Assembly: GCA_964468125.1 (NCBI GenBank)
Contig: CAYXVF010000067.1
Coordinates: 1-35,440, forward strand
Direction of reading: 5' to 3'
DNA length: 35,440 nt
Source: CAYXVF01 sp964468125
Lineage (GTDB): Bacteria; Myxococcota; XYA12-FULL-58-9; CAYXVF01
Part shown: piece after piece, positions 19,480 through 27,306 of the stretch
Position numbering within the stretch: position 1 is the first letter of the stretch
Layout: each line of letters opens with the position of its first letter
Translations under genes and position numbers: made by a program
Notes under the pieces: model-generated
Seen by the model: only the letters and a program-made list of their open reading frames with translations
What the model was told of the DNA's origin: nothing
The model's database searches: none

Positions 19480-19878
19480 TCAGCTCGCGATGCGCGCGGG
19501 GAGCTTCGGGCCCGGGATTTCTGGAGCGGTGCCGATGATTCGATTGGCCGCGTCCACGCGGACCACCTTGGGGGTGTGGACCCGAGCCTCGTCGTCGGTC
19601 ATTTCGGCGAAGGCGGCGATAATGACGAGGTCACCGGGCTCGTTGCCGTGCGCCGCGGCCCCGTTGATGCAGATGACGCCGGAGCCCGCTGGGCCGCGCA
19701 GGGCGTAGGTCTGGAGGCGGGTTCCGCGTGTCACGTTCCAGACGTGCACCATCTCGTGCTCGAGAATGCCCGACGCCCAGAGGAGCGTGTCGTCGATCGT
19801 TACACTGCCTTCGTAGTCGAGGTCCGCTTGGGTGATCGTGGCCCGGTGAATCTTCCCGGTAAACATCATTCGCTTCAT
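19480..19878 (-). CDS. panD: Aspartate 1-decarboxylase precursor
   Basis: PanD makes beta-alanine from L-aspartate for pantothenate and coenzyme A synthesis. It is made as a zymogen that cleaves itself to form a pyruvoyl cofactor. The cleavage site is present as Gly24-Ser25 in DYEGSVTID. Other family motifs are HRATITQADL, EHEMVHVWNVTRGTR, INGAAAHGNEPGDLVII and DDEARVHTPKVV. The 132-residue length fits. I chose the ATG at 19878 because it matches the family N-terminus (MKRMMFTGKIH) and follows GGAGC at five bases; an ATG at 19911 adds a non-conserved extension. No other pantothenate gene is nearby. It sits between a thiol-disulfide reductase and a sensor kinase, probably by chance of operon layout. 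Confidence 0.95.
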   Translation of the reverse strand: MKRMMFTGKIHRATITQADLDYEGSVTIDDTLLWASGILEHEMVHVWNVTRGTRLQTYALRGPAGSGVICINGAAAHGNEPGDLVIIAAFAEMTDDEARVHTPKVVRVDAANRIIGTAPEIPGPKLPARIAS

Positions 19879-19955
19879 CTTCAGCTCCAGTGGCGTCCCC
19901 TTCGGGTACACCCCGCGCTATTTGAGATAAGGCTTCCAGCGACCGCGCAACTACC

Positions 19956-22148
19956 TCATTGCGCGACGCTTGCAAAGGCCTCTTCGAGCACATCGACTGA
20001 GAGGAGCTCCGGCAAAACCAGAGGAGCTCTCGGTTTTCGAGGATTGTAGAGCACGTAGGCGGGCACACCGGCTTTGCCGTAGCGGGCGAGGGCGCGCTCG
20101 ATCTCCGGGTCTCGCCGGGTCCAATCGGCTTTGTACAGCGCGATGTCGTAGAAATCGGCGGCTTTTTGGACCGAGGGGAGGGTGAGGACGGTCTGCTCGT
20201 TGACCTTGCAGGTGATGCACCAGTCGGCGGTGAAATTCACGAAGACCGGCTTGCCCTCCGCCAAGTCGCGCCCGATCGCCTCATCGTTGAACGCCTGCCA
20301 GTCGAGGCCCGCTTCGCTCGCGACCGCGTCGAAGCGGAGAAACCCGACGCCCGCCGCAACGAGGAGCAACGCAGCAAAGCCGATGCTCGCGAATCGAGCT
20401 CGGATGGGGGCGAGCTGCCAGCGCCCAAAGGCCCAGGCGGCGACACCTACCGCGACGAAGAACGCGAGCGCCCCCGCCATGGCGTCCGGACCGTAACCGC
20501 GACCCACGATCCACGCGAGCCACACCGCACTAGCGAGGAGGGCGAAGGCGAGCACGTGTTTCAGGGTGACCATCCAGTTGCCTGGCTTGGGCACGAAACG
20601 ATGTCCACCGGGGATCAGCGTCAACACGACGAAGGGTGCAGCCAAGCCCACGCCGATGATCCCAAACACCGAAAAGATCACCCACGGTGACTGGCTCAAT
20701 GCGAAGCCGACGGCGCTCCCGAGCAGGGGGGCGGTACAGGGCGTGGCGAGGATCACCGCCAAAACCCCTTCGAGAAAGCTGCGGCGAACGCCGGTAGCCT
20801 GATCGGCGGCGGCGCCGAGGGAGCCAGCGCCCACCATGACCTCAAAAACGCCGAAGAGGTTCAGTGCGAAGGCCACTAAGAGTCCTCCCACGATGGCGAC
20901 GAAGAGTGGGGATTGAAACTGAAAGCCCCAGCCGATCGAGGTACCGGCGGCCTTGAGGGCCACAACGAGGGCGGCGAGTGCGAGCATGGAGCCGACTACG
21001 GCGACGCCATAGGCCGCCGAGTAGAGCAGGACTTCTCTTCTGTCTTTGTGGGCGAGCTCCGCGAAGCTCACGATTTTGATCGCGAGGACCGGGAGGACGC
21101 AGGGCATCAGGTTCAAGAGCAGACCGCCCAAGAGCGCGAAGAGCAGGACCTGCCAGATCGAGAGCAGTGAGCCCGATGGGCCCGTACTGGCGAGCAGTGC
21201 GTTCGACGAATCCGCTGCGTAGGTCGGTGCGGCGCGGCCTCCGGAGCTCGCGGCGCGCGGTAGCGTCGAGGCCACCTCGATCTGGACCGGTGCCCCGTCC
21301 ACCACCAACGCGAGCACGCCCGTGAGGGCCTGCGGTTCTTCGATCACGTCGGCTCCGCTCTCCGAGCTCATCTCGATCGCGAGTCCATTCTCAATCGCGA
21401 TGACTCTGAGCGGCTCGAGGCGATTGACGCCGGCGATTCCGCGCGGAACGAACGTGTCCGCGACCGGCCCTCCGAGCTCGAGGGTCGTGCACGAGGCGCA
21501 GCGCACCTCTAGCCACGTCGTGAAGGCCTGGTTCGGGCCGACCGGCGAGGGCGAGGTCTGCGTCGTGAGCTGCAGCTTCGGGTCGTGATTCAGTTGTGGC
21601 ACCCTGGACGCGAACCGGGTGAAGAGGTCCTGTTCCGAGCTCGGTGCGGTGGAGCTCCCGAGGGGGATCGTTCGGGTGAGCTCGAGGCTCCCCGGAACAC
21701 ACTCGACCTTGCAGGCGAGGAAATCACTCTTTACCGAGAGCTCGAGAACCCCGCTGTCGTCGGTGACCTCCACTTCGCTGAAGAGGAGGACTTCGCCGGC
21801 GTATCCGAAGGTGGTGATGAAGCCGTTCGATTCACGGAACACCGACGGCATGGGCCACTGAACGGCGCCGGCGCTTCCCTGAAGCGTTTCGACGCTGAGC
21901 TCCGTCGGGATTGCGGCTTCCCCAGGGTCCTGCCAGTAGATGTGCCAGCCCGGGTCCATCTGGTAGAGAATGCCCGCGCGCAGCGTTTCGCCAGCGGTGA
22001 CCCGACTGACGTCGGTGATCAGATAGCCGCGAACGTGCGCCTCGCCATCATCGTAGGCGGATTCGCCTCGAGCCGAGGCGGGAACCTGAGGGGCCGGGCC
22101 GTGCTCTTGGGCGGTCGCGGCGAGAGTGAGAAAAAACCAAACGTTCAT
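19956..22148 (-). CDS. Thiol:disulfide interchange protein, DsbD/ScsB type
   Basis: This 730-residue protein carries electrons from cytoplasmic thioredoxin across the inner membrane to periplasmic thiols. It has a signal peptide and an N-terminal ScsB/DsbD-alpha-like domain (about 35-300) with GWHIYWQDPGEA and a Cys pair C146/C150. A membrane domain of eight or so helices follows (about 325-600), with the two conserved membrane cysteines C350 in MPCVLP and C471 in ATPCTAP. The C-terminal thioredoxin domain has C644-I-T-C647 in NFTADWCITCK. The N-terminal PGEAAIPTEL style fits ScsB-like rather than classical E. coli DsbD, so I give no symbol. It is the first gene of the minus-strand run and is divergent from the small barrel gene across 102 bases. 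The Cys-rich propeller and giant protein nearby could be substrates; that is inference. Confidence 0.9.
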   Translation of the reverse strand: MNVWFFLTLAATAQEHGPAPQVPASARGESAYDDGEAHVRGYLITDVSRVTAGETLRAGILYQMDPGWHIYWQDPGEAAIPTELSVETLQGSAGAVQWPMPSVFRESNGFITTFGYAGEVLLFSEVEVTDDSGVLELSVKSDFLACKVECVPGSLELTRTIPLGSSTAPSSEQDLFTRFASRVPQLNHDPKLQLTTQTSPSPVGPNQAFTTWLEVRCASCTTLELGGPVADTFVPRGIAGVNRLEPLRVIAIENGLAIEMSSESGADVIEEPQALTGVLALVVDGAPVQIEVASTLPRAASSGGRAAPTYAADSSNALLASTGPSGSLLSIWQVLLFALLGGLLLNLMPCVLPVLAIKIVSFAELAHKDRREVLLYSAAYGVAVVGSMLALAALVVALKAAGTSIGWGFQFQSPLFVAIVGGLLVAFALNLFGVFEVMVGAGSLGAAADQATGVRRSFLEGVLAVILATPCTAPLLGSAVGFALSQSPWVIFSVFGIIGVGLAAPFVVLTLIPGGHRFVPKPGNWMVTLKHVLAFALLASAVWLAWIVGRGYGPDAMAGALAFFVAVGVAAWAFGRWQLAPIRARFASIGFAALLLVAAGVGFLRFDAVASEAGLDWQAFNDEAIGRDLAEGKPVFVNFTADWCITCKVNEQTVLTLPSVQKAADFYDIALYKADWTRRDPEIERALARYGKAGVPAYVLYNPRKPRAPLVLPELLSVDVLEEAFASVAQ

Positions 22149-22250
22149 TGCGGTCGCAGTGTCTTTCGAGCTTCGAAGGCGTTACTCGCGCTTTCGTTGG
22201 ATCTGCTCCCGGCATGCGCTTAAGGTTTCGTCGACGTACCGGGGGAAACC

Positions 22251-22829
22251 ATGCGCAGTGTAACCATTTTTGCGACCACCTTCTTCCTGATCGGCGGGGT
22301 TGCTAGGCCCGTTCACGCCAAAATCATGGACACGACCCGCTCACTGGGGGCTGGGCAGTTCTCGCTCGGAGGGGAGTTTCAGGCGACCGACGGCGCCGGA
22401 GCGGGGCTGAATCTCCACGAGGAGATCGGCCTGCGCGGCGGCTTTGACCTCGTCCTCGATCAGCAGATCGGGGTCACGGATAGCGCGCCGGATTTCATTC
22501 TCGGAGCGGGCGTGAAGTGGACCTTTCTCGCCAACACCCGAAACAGTCCCGGTCTCGCGCTCTGGCTCACCGGTATCTTCAATCTCGACAGCGACGACGC
22601 GGGTTTTCGGGCGCACTTCATGGTCGACAACACCTGGGGCAAGTTCACGCCTTACCTGGCGCTCGACCTCGACATCATCTTCGACGGCGACGCGGATCCA
22701 GCGTTCAGCCTGCTCGGCGGTACGCGCCTCGGGCTCGTCAAAAACGTGTCCGCGTTCTTCGAGGGCGGCCTCGGGCTCACCGATGCTGCCACGGAGTTCC
22801 TCTCCGCGGGGATTCGCGTCAACATCTGA
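22251..22829 (+). CDS. Small secreted beta-barrel-like protein
   Basis: The 192-residue product has a signal peptide (about 24 residues, ending PVHA). The mature chain alternates short amphipathic strands and tight turns: LGAGQFSLGGEFQA, IGLRGGFDLVLDQQIGV, FILGAGVKWTFLAN, LALWLTGIFNL, YLALDLDIIF and VSAFFEGGLGL. This suits a small outer-membrane beta-barrel of about eight strands. It ends in FLSAGIRVNI rather than an aromatic residue, which slightly weakens the barrel call. The start follows GGGGGA at a good distance. No family was recognised. It converges with the TetR gene; the short gap holds a 5-bp hairpin (22837-22850) without a U-run. Confidence 0.65.
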   Translation: MRSVTIFATTFFLIGGVARPVHAKIMDTTRSLGAGQFSLGGEFQATDGAGAGLNLHEEIGLRGGFDLVLDQQIGVTDSAPDFILGAGVKWTFLANTRNSPGLALWLTGIFNLDSDDAGFRAHFMVDNTWGKFTPYLALDLDIIFDGDADPAFSLLGGTRLGLVKNVSAFFEGGLGLTDAATEFLSAGIRVNI

Positions 22830-22859
22830 GACCCTTGCCACCCTCGTGGCCGCGTGCCC

Positions 22860-23513
22860 TCAGTTGTGCGCGTGGCTCAGGGACTGCGTGGCCTCCTCGC
22901 TCCGTTCGAGCTCGGGGTGCAGCAGCGCCATGAATCCGAAGAACGAATAGCGAAGCAGCTCTTCGCCATAGTCCTCCATCTGCTCACGGTCGAGGTCGTG
23001 CTTCAGCATTTCTTCCACCGTGTTCACGTAAAACGAGCACACGTTGCGCAGGAAGAAGCGCGAAACAGGAACCTTGCCATCCGATGTCATCGACGCTGCG
23101 GAGCGGGCGCAGACCTCAGCGTAACGTTCCACCAGCTTGTCTTTATAGCCCCGCATGGCCGAGCCTTCGGCACGCAGAAGCAACAAGCGCAGGTAGTCGC
23201 GGTGCTGATCCACAAACGCGATAACCCCGTTCAACGTTGATTCCTTGAATTCGTAGTGATGCAGAATCGAGCTCTTGGCGGGGACACCCGCTTCGAGACG
23301 GTCGAACATCTCATCCACCGCGCTCGTGGTGGGCGAGAGGATCGCCTGGAAGAGGTCGTCCTTATTTTCAAAATAATTATACAGATTACTCAGTGAGCAA
23401 CCCGCCTTGCGCGCTATCTCGCGCATGCTCGTTCCAAGAAAACCCTTCGCCAAAAACTCTTCGGTCGCCGCGGCGAGGATCGCCTTGCGGACTTCTTCTT
23501 TTTTCACTTGCAT
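22860..23513 (-). CDS. TetR/AcrR-family transcriptional regulator
   Basis: The 217-residue product has the TetR N-terminal DNA-binding domain: helix AILAAATEEFLAKGF, then the helix-turn-helix TSMREIARKAGCSLSNLYNYF and the characteristic FENKDDLFQAIL (about residues 10-60). The all-helical C-terminal part should bind a small ligand that releases DNA; the ligand is unknown. The ATG is preceded by GGGGAG at eight bases. It is divergent from the cholesterol-oxidase-like gene, the classic layout for a TetR repressor controlling itself and its neighbour. The likely target is therefore the oxidoreductase/dipeptidase pair, inferred from layout. Confidence 0.92.
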   Translation of the reverse strand: MQVKKEEVRKAILAAATEEFLAKGFLGTSMREIARKAGCSLSNLYNYFENKDDLFQAILSPTTSAVDEMFDRLEAGVPAKSSILHHYEFKESTLNGVIAFVDQHRDYLRLLLLRAEGSAMRGYKDKLVERYAEVCARSAASMTSDGKVPVSRFFLRNVCSFYVNTVEEMLKHDLDREQMEDYGEELLRYSFFGFMALLHPELERSEEATQSLSHAHN

Positions 23514-23700
23514 CGCTTCGTCTCCCCAAACGATTAGGATTCGATGCTTCCACCACCCTACACTCCCCCCTAACTAGCGGCGATGAGCACGTCAACCAGG
23601 AGTGGTTCGATCCTTGGCGCCGTGGGAACAGCAAACTTTATCCTTTCGACGGCGTCTAAATGGGTCGACGGAGGTTTCGGTTCGAGGCTAGGAAAGAGGG
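23514..23700. promoter_or_regulatory. Divergent TetR / GMC-oxidoreductase control region
   Basis: This 187-base noncoding stretch lies between divergent starts. It should hold both promoters and the TetR operator. The best symmetric element by eye is CCTTGGCGCCGTGG at 23612-23625, with a GGCGCC core and outer CC/GG matching but two mismatched pairs between. The AT-rich stretch around 23633-23643 could be part of a promoter. The oxidoreductase has a strong purine-rich ribosome-binding site (GGAAAGAGGG) directly before its ATG. None of these sites is certain. Confidence 0.35.
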
Positions 23701-25302
23701 ATGGACGAGGCAGATTACCTGATCATCGGTTCAGGCTTTGGGGGAAGCGTGAGCGGCCTGCGCCTGGTGGACAAGGGCTACCGCGTGCTCATGCTGGAGA
23801 AAGGTCGCCGCATGGGCCCTAAGGAGTTTCCCAAGAGCAACTGGCAGCTGCGGCGCTGGCTCTGGGCGCCGCTCGTTGGCTTTCGAGGTCTGTTCAAGAT
23901 GACCTTCCTGCCCCACGTGACGGTCCTCTCGGGCGTGGGGGTCGGAGGCGGGTCGTTGGTTTATGCGAACACCCTGCCCAAACCGAAACGCGAGTTCTTC
24001 ACCGCCTCGGGCTGGGGCGAGCTCGCCGATTGGGAGAGCGAACTCGCGCCGCACTACGAAGAGGCTAAACGCATGCTGGGCGCTACGCCGAACCCGCAGC
24101 TCGGTCCCTCGGACGAGTTGCTCCGAGAGGTGGCGGAGGAGATGGGCCGGGGCGACGCCTTTTCGCCGACTGAAGTGGCGGTCTTCTTCGGTGAGCCGGG
24201 CAAGAAGGTTCCCGATCCCTACTTCGGCGGCGAGGGGCCGGACCGGGTGGGGTGCAATTTCTGCGGCGGCTGCATGATCGGATGCCGCTTTGGCTCGAAG
24301 AACACCCTCGACAAGAACTACCTCTACCTCGCGGAAAGGCGGGGCCTCGAGCTTCACGCCGAAACCGAGGTGACCTGGGTCAAACCCTGCCCCGAGGGCG
24401 GCTACGAAGTGACCGCAAAACGGGGAATGGGCTGGCGTCGAAAGACCGTCACTTATCGCGCGAAGAACGTGATCTTTGCCGGCGGGGTGATGGGAACCTT
24501 GCCGCTGCTTCTGCGCCTGAAGGAGGCCTCGGACGGACTGCCCGGCGTCTCGGACGCCCTCGGCTCCTTTGTGCGCACCAACTCCGAGTCCCTGATCGGC
24601 GTCACCGATTCGGACCCCTCGCGTGACTACTCACGCGGCGTTGCGATCAGCTCGATCGTACAAACCGATGAGCACTCGCACATCGAGCCCGTGCGCTATC
24701 CGAAGGGCTCGGGGTTCTTCCGCATCCTCGGTTTGCCGCACGCCCCCGGAAGCAACGCGTTCGTTCGATTCCTGCGCGTCGCAGCGTCTTTTGTGCGTCA
24801 GCCGCTGCGCACGATCAAAGGCTACTTGGTCAAGGACTGGGCGAAGCAAACCGTGATCCTCCTCTACATGCGGACCCTCGACGGGCACCTGCGCATGAAG
24901 CTCGGGCGGAGCGCCTTCAGCGGCTTTACCCGGGGTCTGACCACGCGAGTAGAAGCTGGGCCGAGGCCGCAGGCGGCCATACCCGAAGCGACGGAGATCG
25001 CGAACCGAGTGGCGGCCAAGGTCGACAGCGTTCCGAGCAGCATCGCCACGGAGACCCTCCTCGACATTCCCACGACGGCGCACATCCTGGGCGGGGCGTG
25101 TATGGGCGCGGACCGCGAGAGCGGCGTCATCGATCACGAGCACCGTGTGTTCGGCTACGACGGACTCTTCGTCGTCGACGGGGCAGCGATTTCCGCCAAT
25201 CCGGGGGTCAATCCGTCGCTCACGATCACGGCCCTGGCCGAGCGCGCCATGAGCCGAATCCCCGCGAAGTCCGAGCTCTCCGCCCCGGTGGATGCGGCGT
25301 GA
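23701..25302 (+). CDS. GMC-family FAD oxidoreductase, cholesterol-oxidase-like
   Basis: The 533-residue product has the FAD-binding Rossmann motif GSGFGGS at residues 10-16. A GMC glycine-rich loop follows (SGVGVGGGSLVYANTLP, about 79-95), and a conserved C-terminal GMC block (GGACMG, then VVDGAAISANPGVNPSLTI). These are features of the bacterial cholesterol-oxidase/ChoD-like branch, which oxidises 3-beta-hydroxysteroids or related alcohols. A four-Cys cluster C185-x2-C188-x2-C191-x3-C195 precedes FGSKNTLDKNYL; a similar Cys-rich motif occurs in relatives. No signal peptide is seen, so it is probably cytoplasmic or membrane-peripheral. The steroid substrate is not proven. The gene overlaps the following dipeptidase gene as GTGA and is probably controlled by the divergent TetR protein. 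Confidence 0.85.
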   Translation: MDEADYLIIGSGFGGSVSGLRLVDKGYRVLMLEKGRRMGPKEFPKSNWQLRRWLWAPLVGFRGLFKMTFLPHVTVLSGVGVGGGSLVYANTLPKPKREFFTASGWGELADWESELAPHYEEAKRMLGATPNPQLGPSDELLREVAEEMGRGDAFSPTEVAVFFGEPGKKVPDPYFGGEGPDRVGCNFCGGCMIGCRFGSKNTLDKNYLYLAERRGLELHAETEVTWVKPCPEGGYEVTAKRGMGWRRKTVTYRAKNVIFAGGVMGTLPLLLRLKEASDGLPGVSDALGSFVRTNSESLIGVTDSDPSRDYSRGVAISSIVQTDEHSHIEPVRYPKGSGFFRILGLPHAPGSNAFVRFLRVAASFVRQPLRTIKGYLVKDWAKQTVILLYMRTLDGHLRMKLGRSAFSGFTRGLTTRVEAGPRPQAAIPEATEIANRVAAKVDSVPSSIATETLLDIPTTAHILGGACMGADRESGVIDHEHRVFGYDGLFVVDGAAISANPGVNPSLTITALAERAMSRIPAKSELSAPVDAA

Positions 25303-26396
25303 GTGCCACCACGGCTTCCGTCCAGCCGTTGAAGTGGGTTGATCATAGAAAGGACCCGGGGGCTTGGGCCGAGCGTCTCGGGGTCTCTCGCGACGCCGTC
25401 GCGCTCTACCTCGATTCGGACGTCATCGATTTGCACACGGACAGCTTTCTCTGGACCCGGGTCGTGCCTGGCTACGACGTACGGCGCCGGGGCAAACCCT
25501 GGTTGCCCTTCACGCCGTTCGCGAACCAAGCGGACCTCCCGAGGGTGCGCGAGGCCGCCCTGACCGGCATCGTTTGGGACATCGTCACGAACGCGGCCCG
25601 TGACTACGGCAGCAAGGATGAGGCGACGCTCGCCAACATCGAGGAGGTGTGCTCGACGCTCGGCGATTACCCGGACGACTACGCAATCTGTCGTACGGCC
25701 AGTGAATACGACCGCGCGAAGGCACAGGGAAAAACCGCGTCCCTGATCTCTATGCAGGGGGGCAACGGCCTCGCTCGGACGCTGGAATCCCTCGACAAGA
25801 TCCCCGACGATCTCGTGCACCGGATCACGGTGGTACACATGACACCCTCGAAGATCGGGTGGCCGAGCTCATCGCCGGTCACGGCCGAGCGACCGCTGAC
25901 TGACTTCGGGCGCTCCTTCGTACAGCGAATGCAGGAGAAGCGAATCCTGGTGGACCTGTCGCACATCAATCGCGGTGGTTTCTGGGATGCTCTCGCGGTG
26001 ACCGATCGAACCATTCCGCCTGTCGTGACCCATACGGGGCTGTCGGGGGTGAAGCCCCTCTGGAGGAACATCGACGACGAGCAGGTCCGTGCCATCGCGG
26101 AGCGAGGCGGCACGGTCGGGATCGTGTTCAACACCTATTTCCTCGCGGGGACTTTCAGCGCGAAGGTGAGCGATCTCGTGCGGCACATCAAACACGGGAT
26201 CAACGTTGCGGGCGAGGACCACACATCTCTGGGGAGTGACTACGACGGAGGGATCCTGCTGCCCCGAGACCTTCCGGACATCACCTATCAGCCGCGCATC
26301 GTCGAAGAGATGCTGCGCCAGGGGATCACCGAGAGTCAGTGTCGCAAAGTCTTGGGGGCGAATTTTTTGCGGGTACTTCGAGAGGTGCGCCCCTGA
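25299..26396 (+). CDS. Membrane-dipeptidase-like metallohydrolase (peptidase M19 family)
   Basis: The start is taken as the GTG at 25299, which forms a GTGA overlap with the oxidoreductase stop and gives 365 residues; longer frames upstream only shadow that gene. M19 enzymes are amidohydrolase-fold dizinc dipeptidases. The ligands HxD (H46/D48 in DLHTDSF), H222 (LSHINRGG), H245 (VTHTGLSGV) and D314 (SDYDGG) are present. The bridging Glu of renal dipeptidase, in a motif like VEGGH, is replaced by Gln153 in SMQGGN. The enzyme may therefore use another metal arrangement or substrate, or be inactive. No signal peptide is seen, so it is probably cytoplasmic. Coupling to a GMC oxidase suggests a joint catabolic role, substrate unknown. 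Confidence 0.87.
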   Translation: MSATTASVQPLKWVDHRKDPGAWAERLGVSRDAVALYLDSDVIDLHTDSFLWTRVVPGYDVRRRGKPWLPFTPFANQADLPRVREAALTGIVWDIVTNAARDYGSKDEATLANIEEVCSTLGDYPDDYAICRTASEYDRAKAQGKTASLISMQGGNGLARTLESLDKIPDDLVHRITVVHMTPSKIGWPSSSPVTAERPLTDFGRSFVQRMQEKRILVDLSHINRGGFWDALAVTDRTIPPVVTHTGLSGVKPLWRNIDDEQVRAIAERGGTVGIVFNTYFLAGTFSAKVSDLVRHIKHGINVAGEDHTSLGSDYDGGILLPRDLPDITYQPRIVEEMLRQGITESQCRKVLGANFLRVLREVRP

Positions 26397-26430
26397 GGGT
26401 GGCCCGTGCTGCCGAGCTAGTCGCCAGCGC

Positions 26431-27021
26431 TCACCCGTTTCCCGTGTTGTCTAATCGACTCTGGAGCTTCGCGATGAAGCCGTCGACGCCGTCTTTCCCG
26501 AGCATGCGACCGAACTGGTTGCGGTAGTCGTTTACCAACGATGCGCCGTCGATGCGGACGTCGATCACTTGCCATCCGGCCGCCTTTGACTGCTCCCAAA
26601 CGAAGACCACGTTTGTGGTGATGTCTTCATCGGGCAGGTATGCGCTGACCTCGACCTCGCGATTCTTTCCGACTTTCTTCGACTTTGAGACCTTGTAGTC
26701 GGTCTTGCCGATCGCTTGACCGGCCCGGGTGTGCACCGTGCGTCGGAGCAGGTCCCCGAAGGTCTTGCTGTAGCGCTGGAGCTGCTCGTTGTTGAAGCGT
26801 TCCTTGTGTGGCTCGATCGCTGCGGACGTCAGCTGGTCGTAGTCGAAGATGTCGGCGAGCTCGGGGGGAAGGGGGGCTGTGCCTTCGTCGACCTGGCCGC
26901 CGCTGGTCTTCCAGAAATTCAGGAGCTTGGCGGTCTTGTCGTCGGGGCCCGTGTTGGCTTGCGCGGACGCGAGTCCGAGGAGCAGTGCAAGGGCGAAGGA
27001 TGAGATGATTCGTAGCTTCAT
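26431..27021 (-). CDS. MlaC/Ttg2D-family periplasmic phospholipid-binding protein
   Basis: The start is placed at the ATG at 27021 because the next residues form a signal peptide (MKLRIISSFALALLLGLASAQA); an in-frame ATG at 27117 adds a basic non-conserved extension. The 196-residue product fits the family length. Typical MlaC features are the FDYDQLTSAAIEPHKERFNNEQLQ-like helix pair (about 65-90), FGDLLRRTVHTRAG (about 95-108), and a C-terminal half with WQVIDVRIDGASLVNDYRNQF (about 155-175). MlaC shuttles phospholipids between the outer-membrane and inner-membrane Mla complexes. No other mla gene is nearby, so it is an orphan. It converges with the dipeptidase gene with a 34-base gap. Confidence 0.85.
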   Translation of the reverse strand: MKLRIISSFALALLLGLASAQANTGPDDKTAKLLNFWKTSGGQVDEGTAPLPPELADIFDYDQLTSAAIEPHKERFNNEQLQRYSKTFGDLLRRTVHTRAGQAIGKTDYKVSKSKKVGKNREVEVSAYLPDEDITTNVVFVWEQSKAAGWQVIDVRIDGASLVNDYRNQFGRMLGKDGVDGFIAKLQSRLDNTGNG

Positions 27022-27306
27022 GGTCGTTTCAACACCTCTGCTGGGCCTGACTGTTACTCGCCGCGGCTTTTGCAATTCAATCGAGGGTCCGTCAACTGAA
27101 TCGTGCAGACGTTTCACTGCGCCGATCTATTCCATCTGTCGAGTTTTTGGGTGCACTCGCCCGCGAGCGACCCACGACCAGCAAGAAATGGGTGCGACAT
27201 ATCGCCTCGCCTCATTGACCCGCCGAGGTCGCAGGACTACGTCTCTTCAGACCCGTCGGCACGCAGCCGCGCCGTCCGACGAACACCTCATTTTGAGCCA
27301 TTTGTT
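27022..27306. other. Intergenic region between mlaC-like and glycosyltransferase genes
   Basis: About 285 bases lie between the two divergent genes if the glycosyltransferase starts at its conserved N-terminus. The frame of the glycosyltransferase is open back to an ATG at 27103, but that stretch encodes a Pro/Arg/Ser-rich sequence unlike the family. The region must hold promoters for both genes. A purine-rich AGAGG precedes the mlaC-like start at 12-13 bases. No repeat, RNA or convincing promoter was seen. Confidence 0.4.

Noticed and set aside
22837..22850. GCCAC/GTGGC hairpin between the convergent small-barrel and TetR genes, as an intrinsic terminator
   Set aside because: Only 5 bp with a 4-base loop and no U-run on either side; expected often by chance in GC-rich DNA.
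25098..25298. Longer N-terminus for the M19-family protein
   Set aside because: It would overlap the conserved GMC C-terminal block by 200 bases and is Arg-rich and non-homologous; the GTG at 25299 in a GTGA overlap fits better.
27103..27306. ATG at 27103 as the true glycosyltransferase start
   Set aside because: The added 68 residues look like noncoding Pro/Arg/Ser sequence and the GT-B fold begins at about 27307. It is kept as an alternative because TTG has no clear ribosome-binding site.
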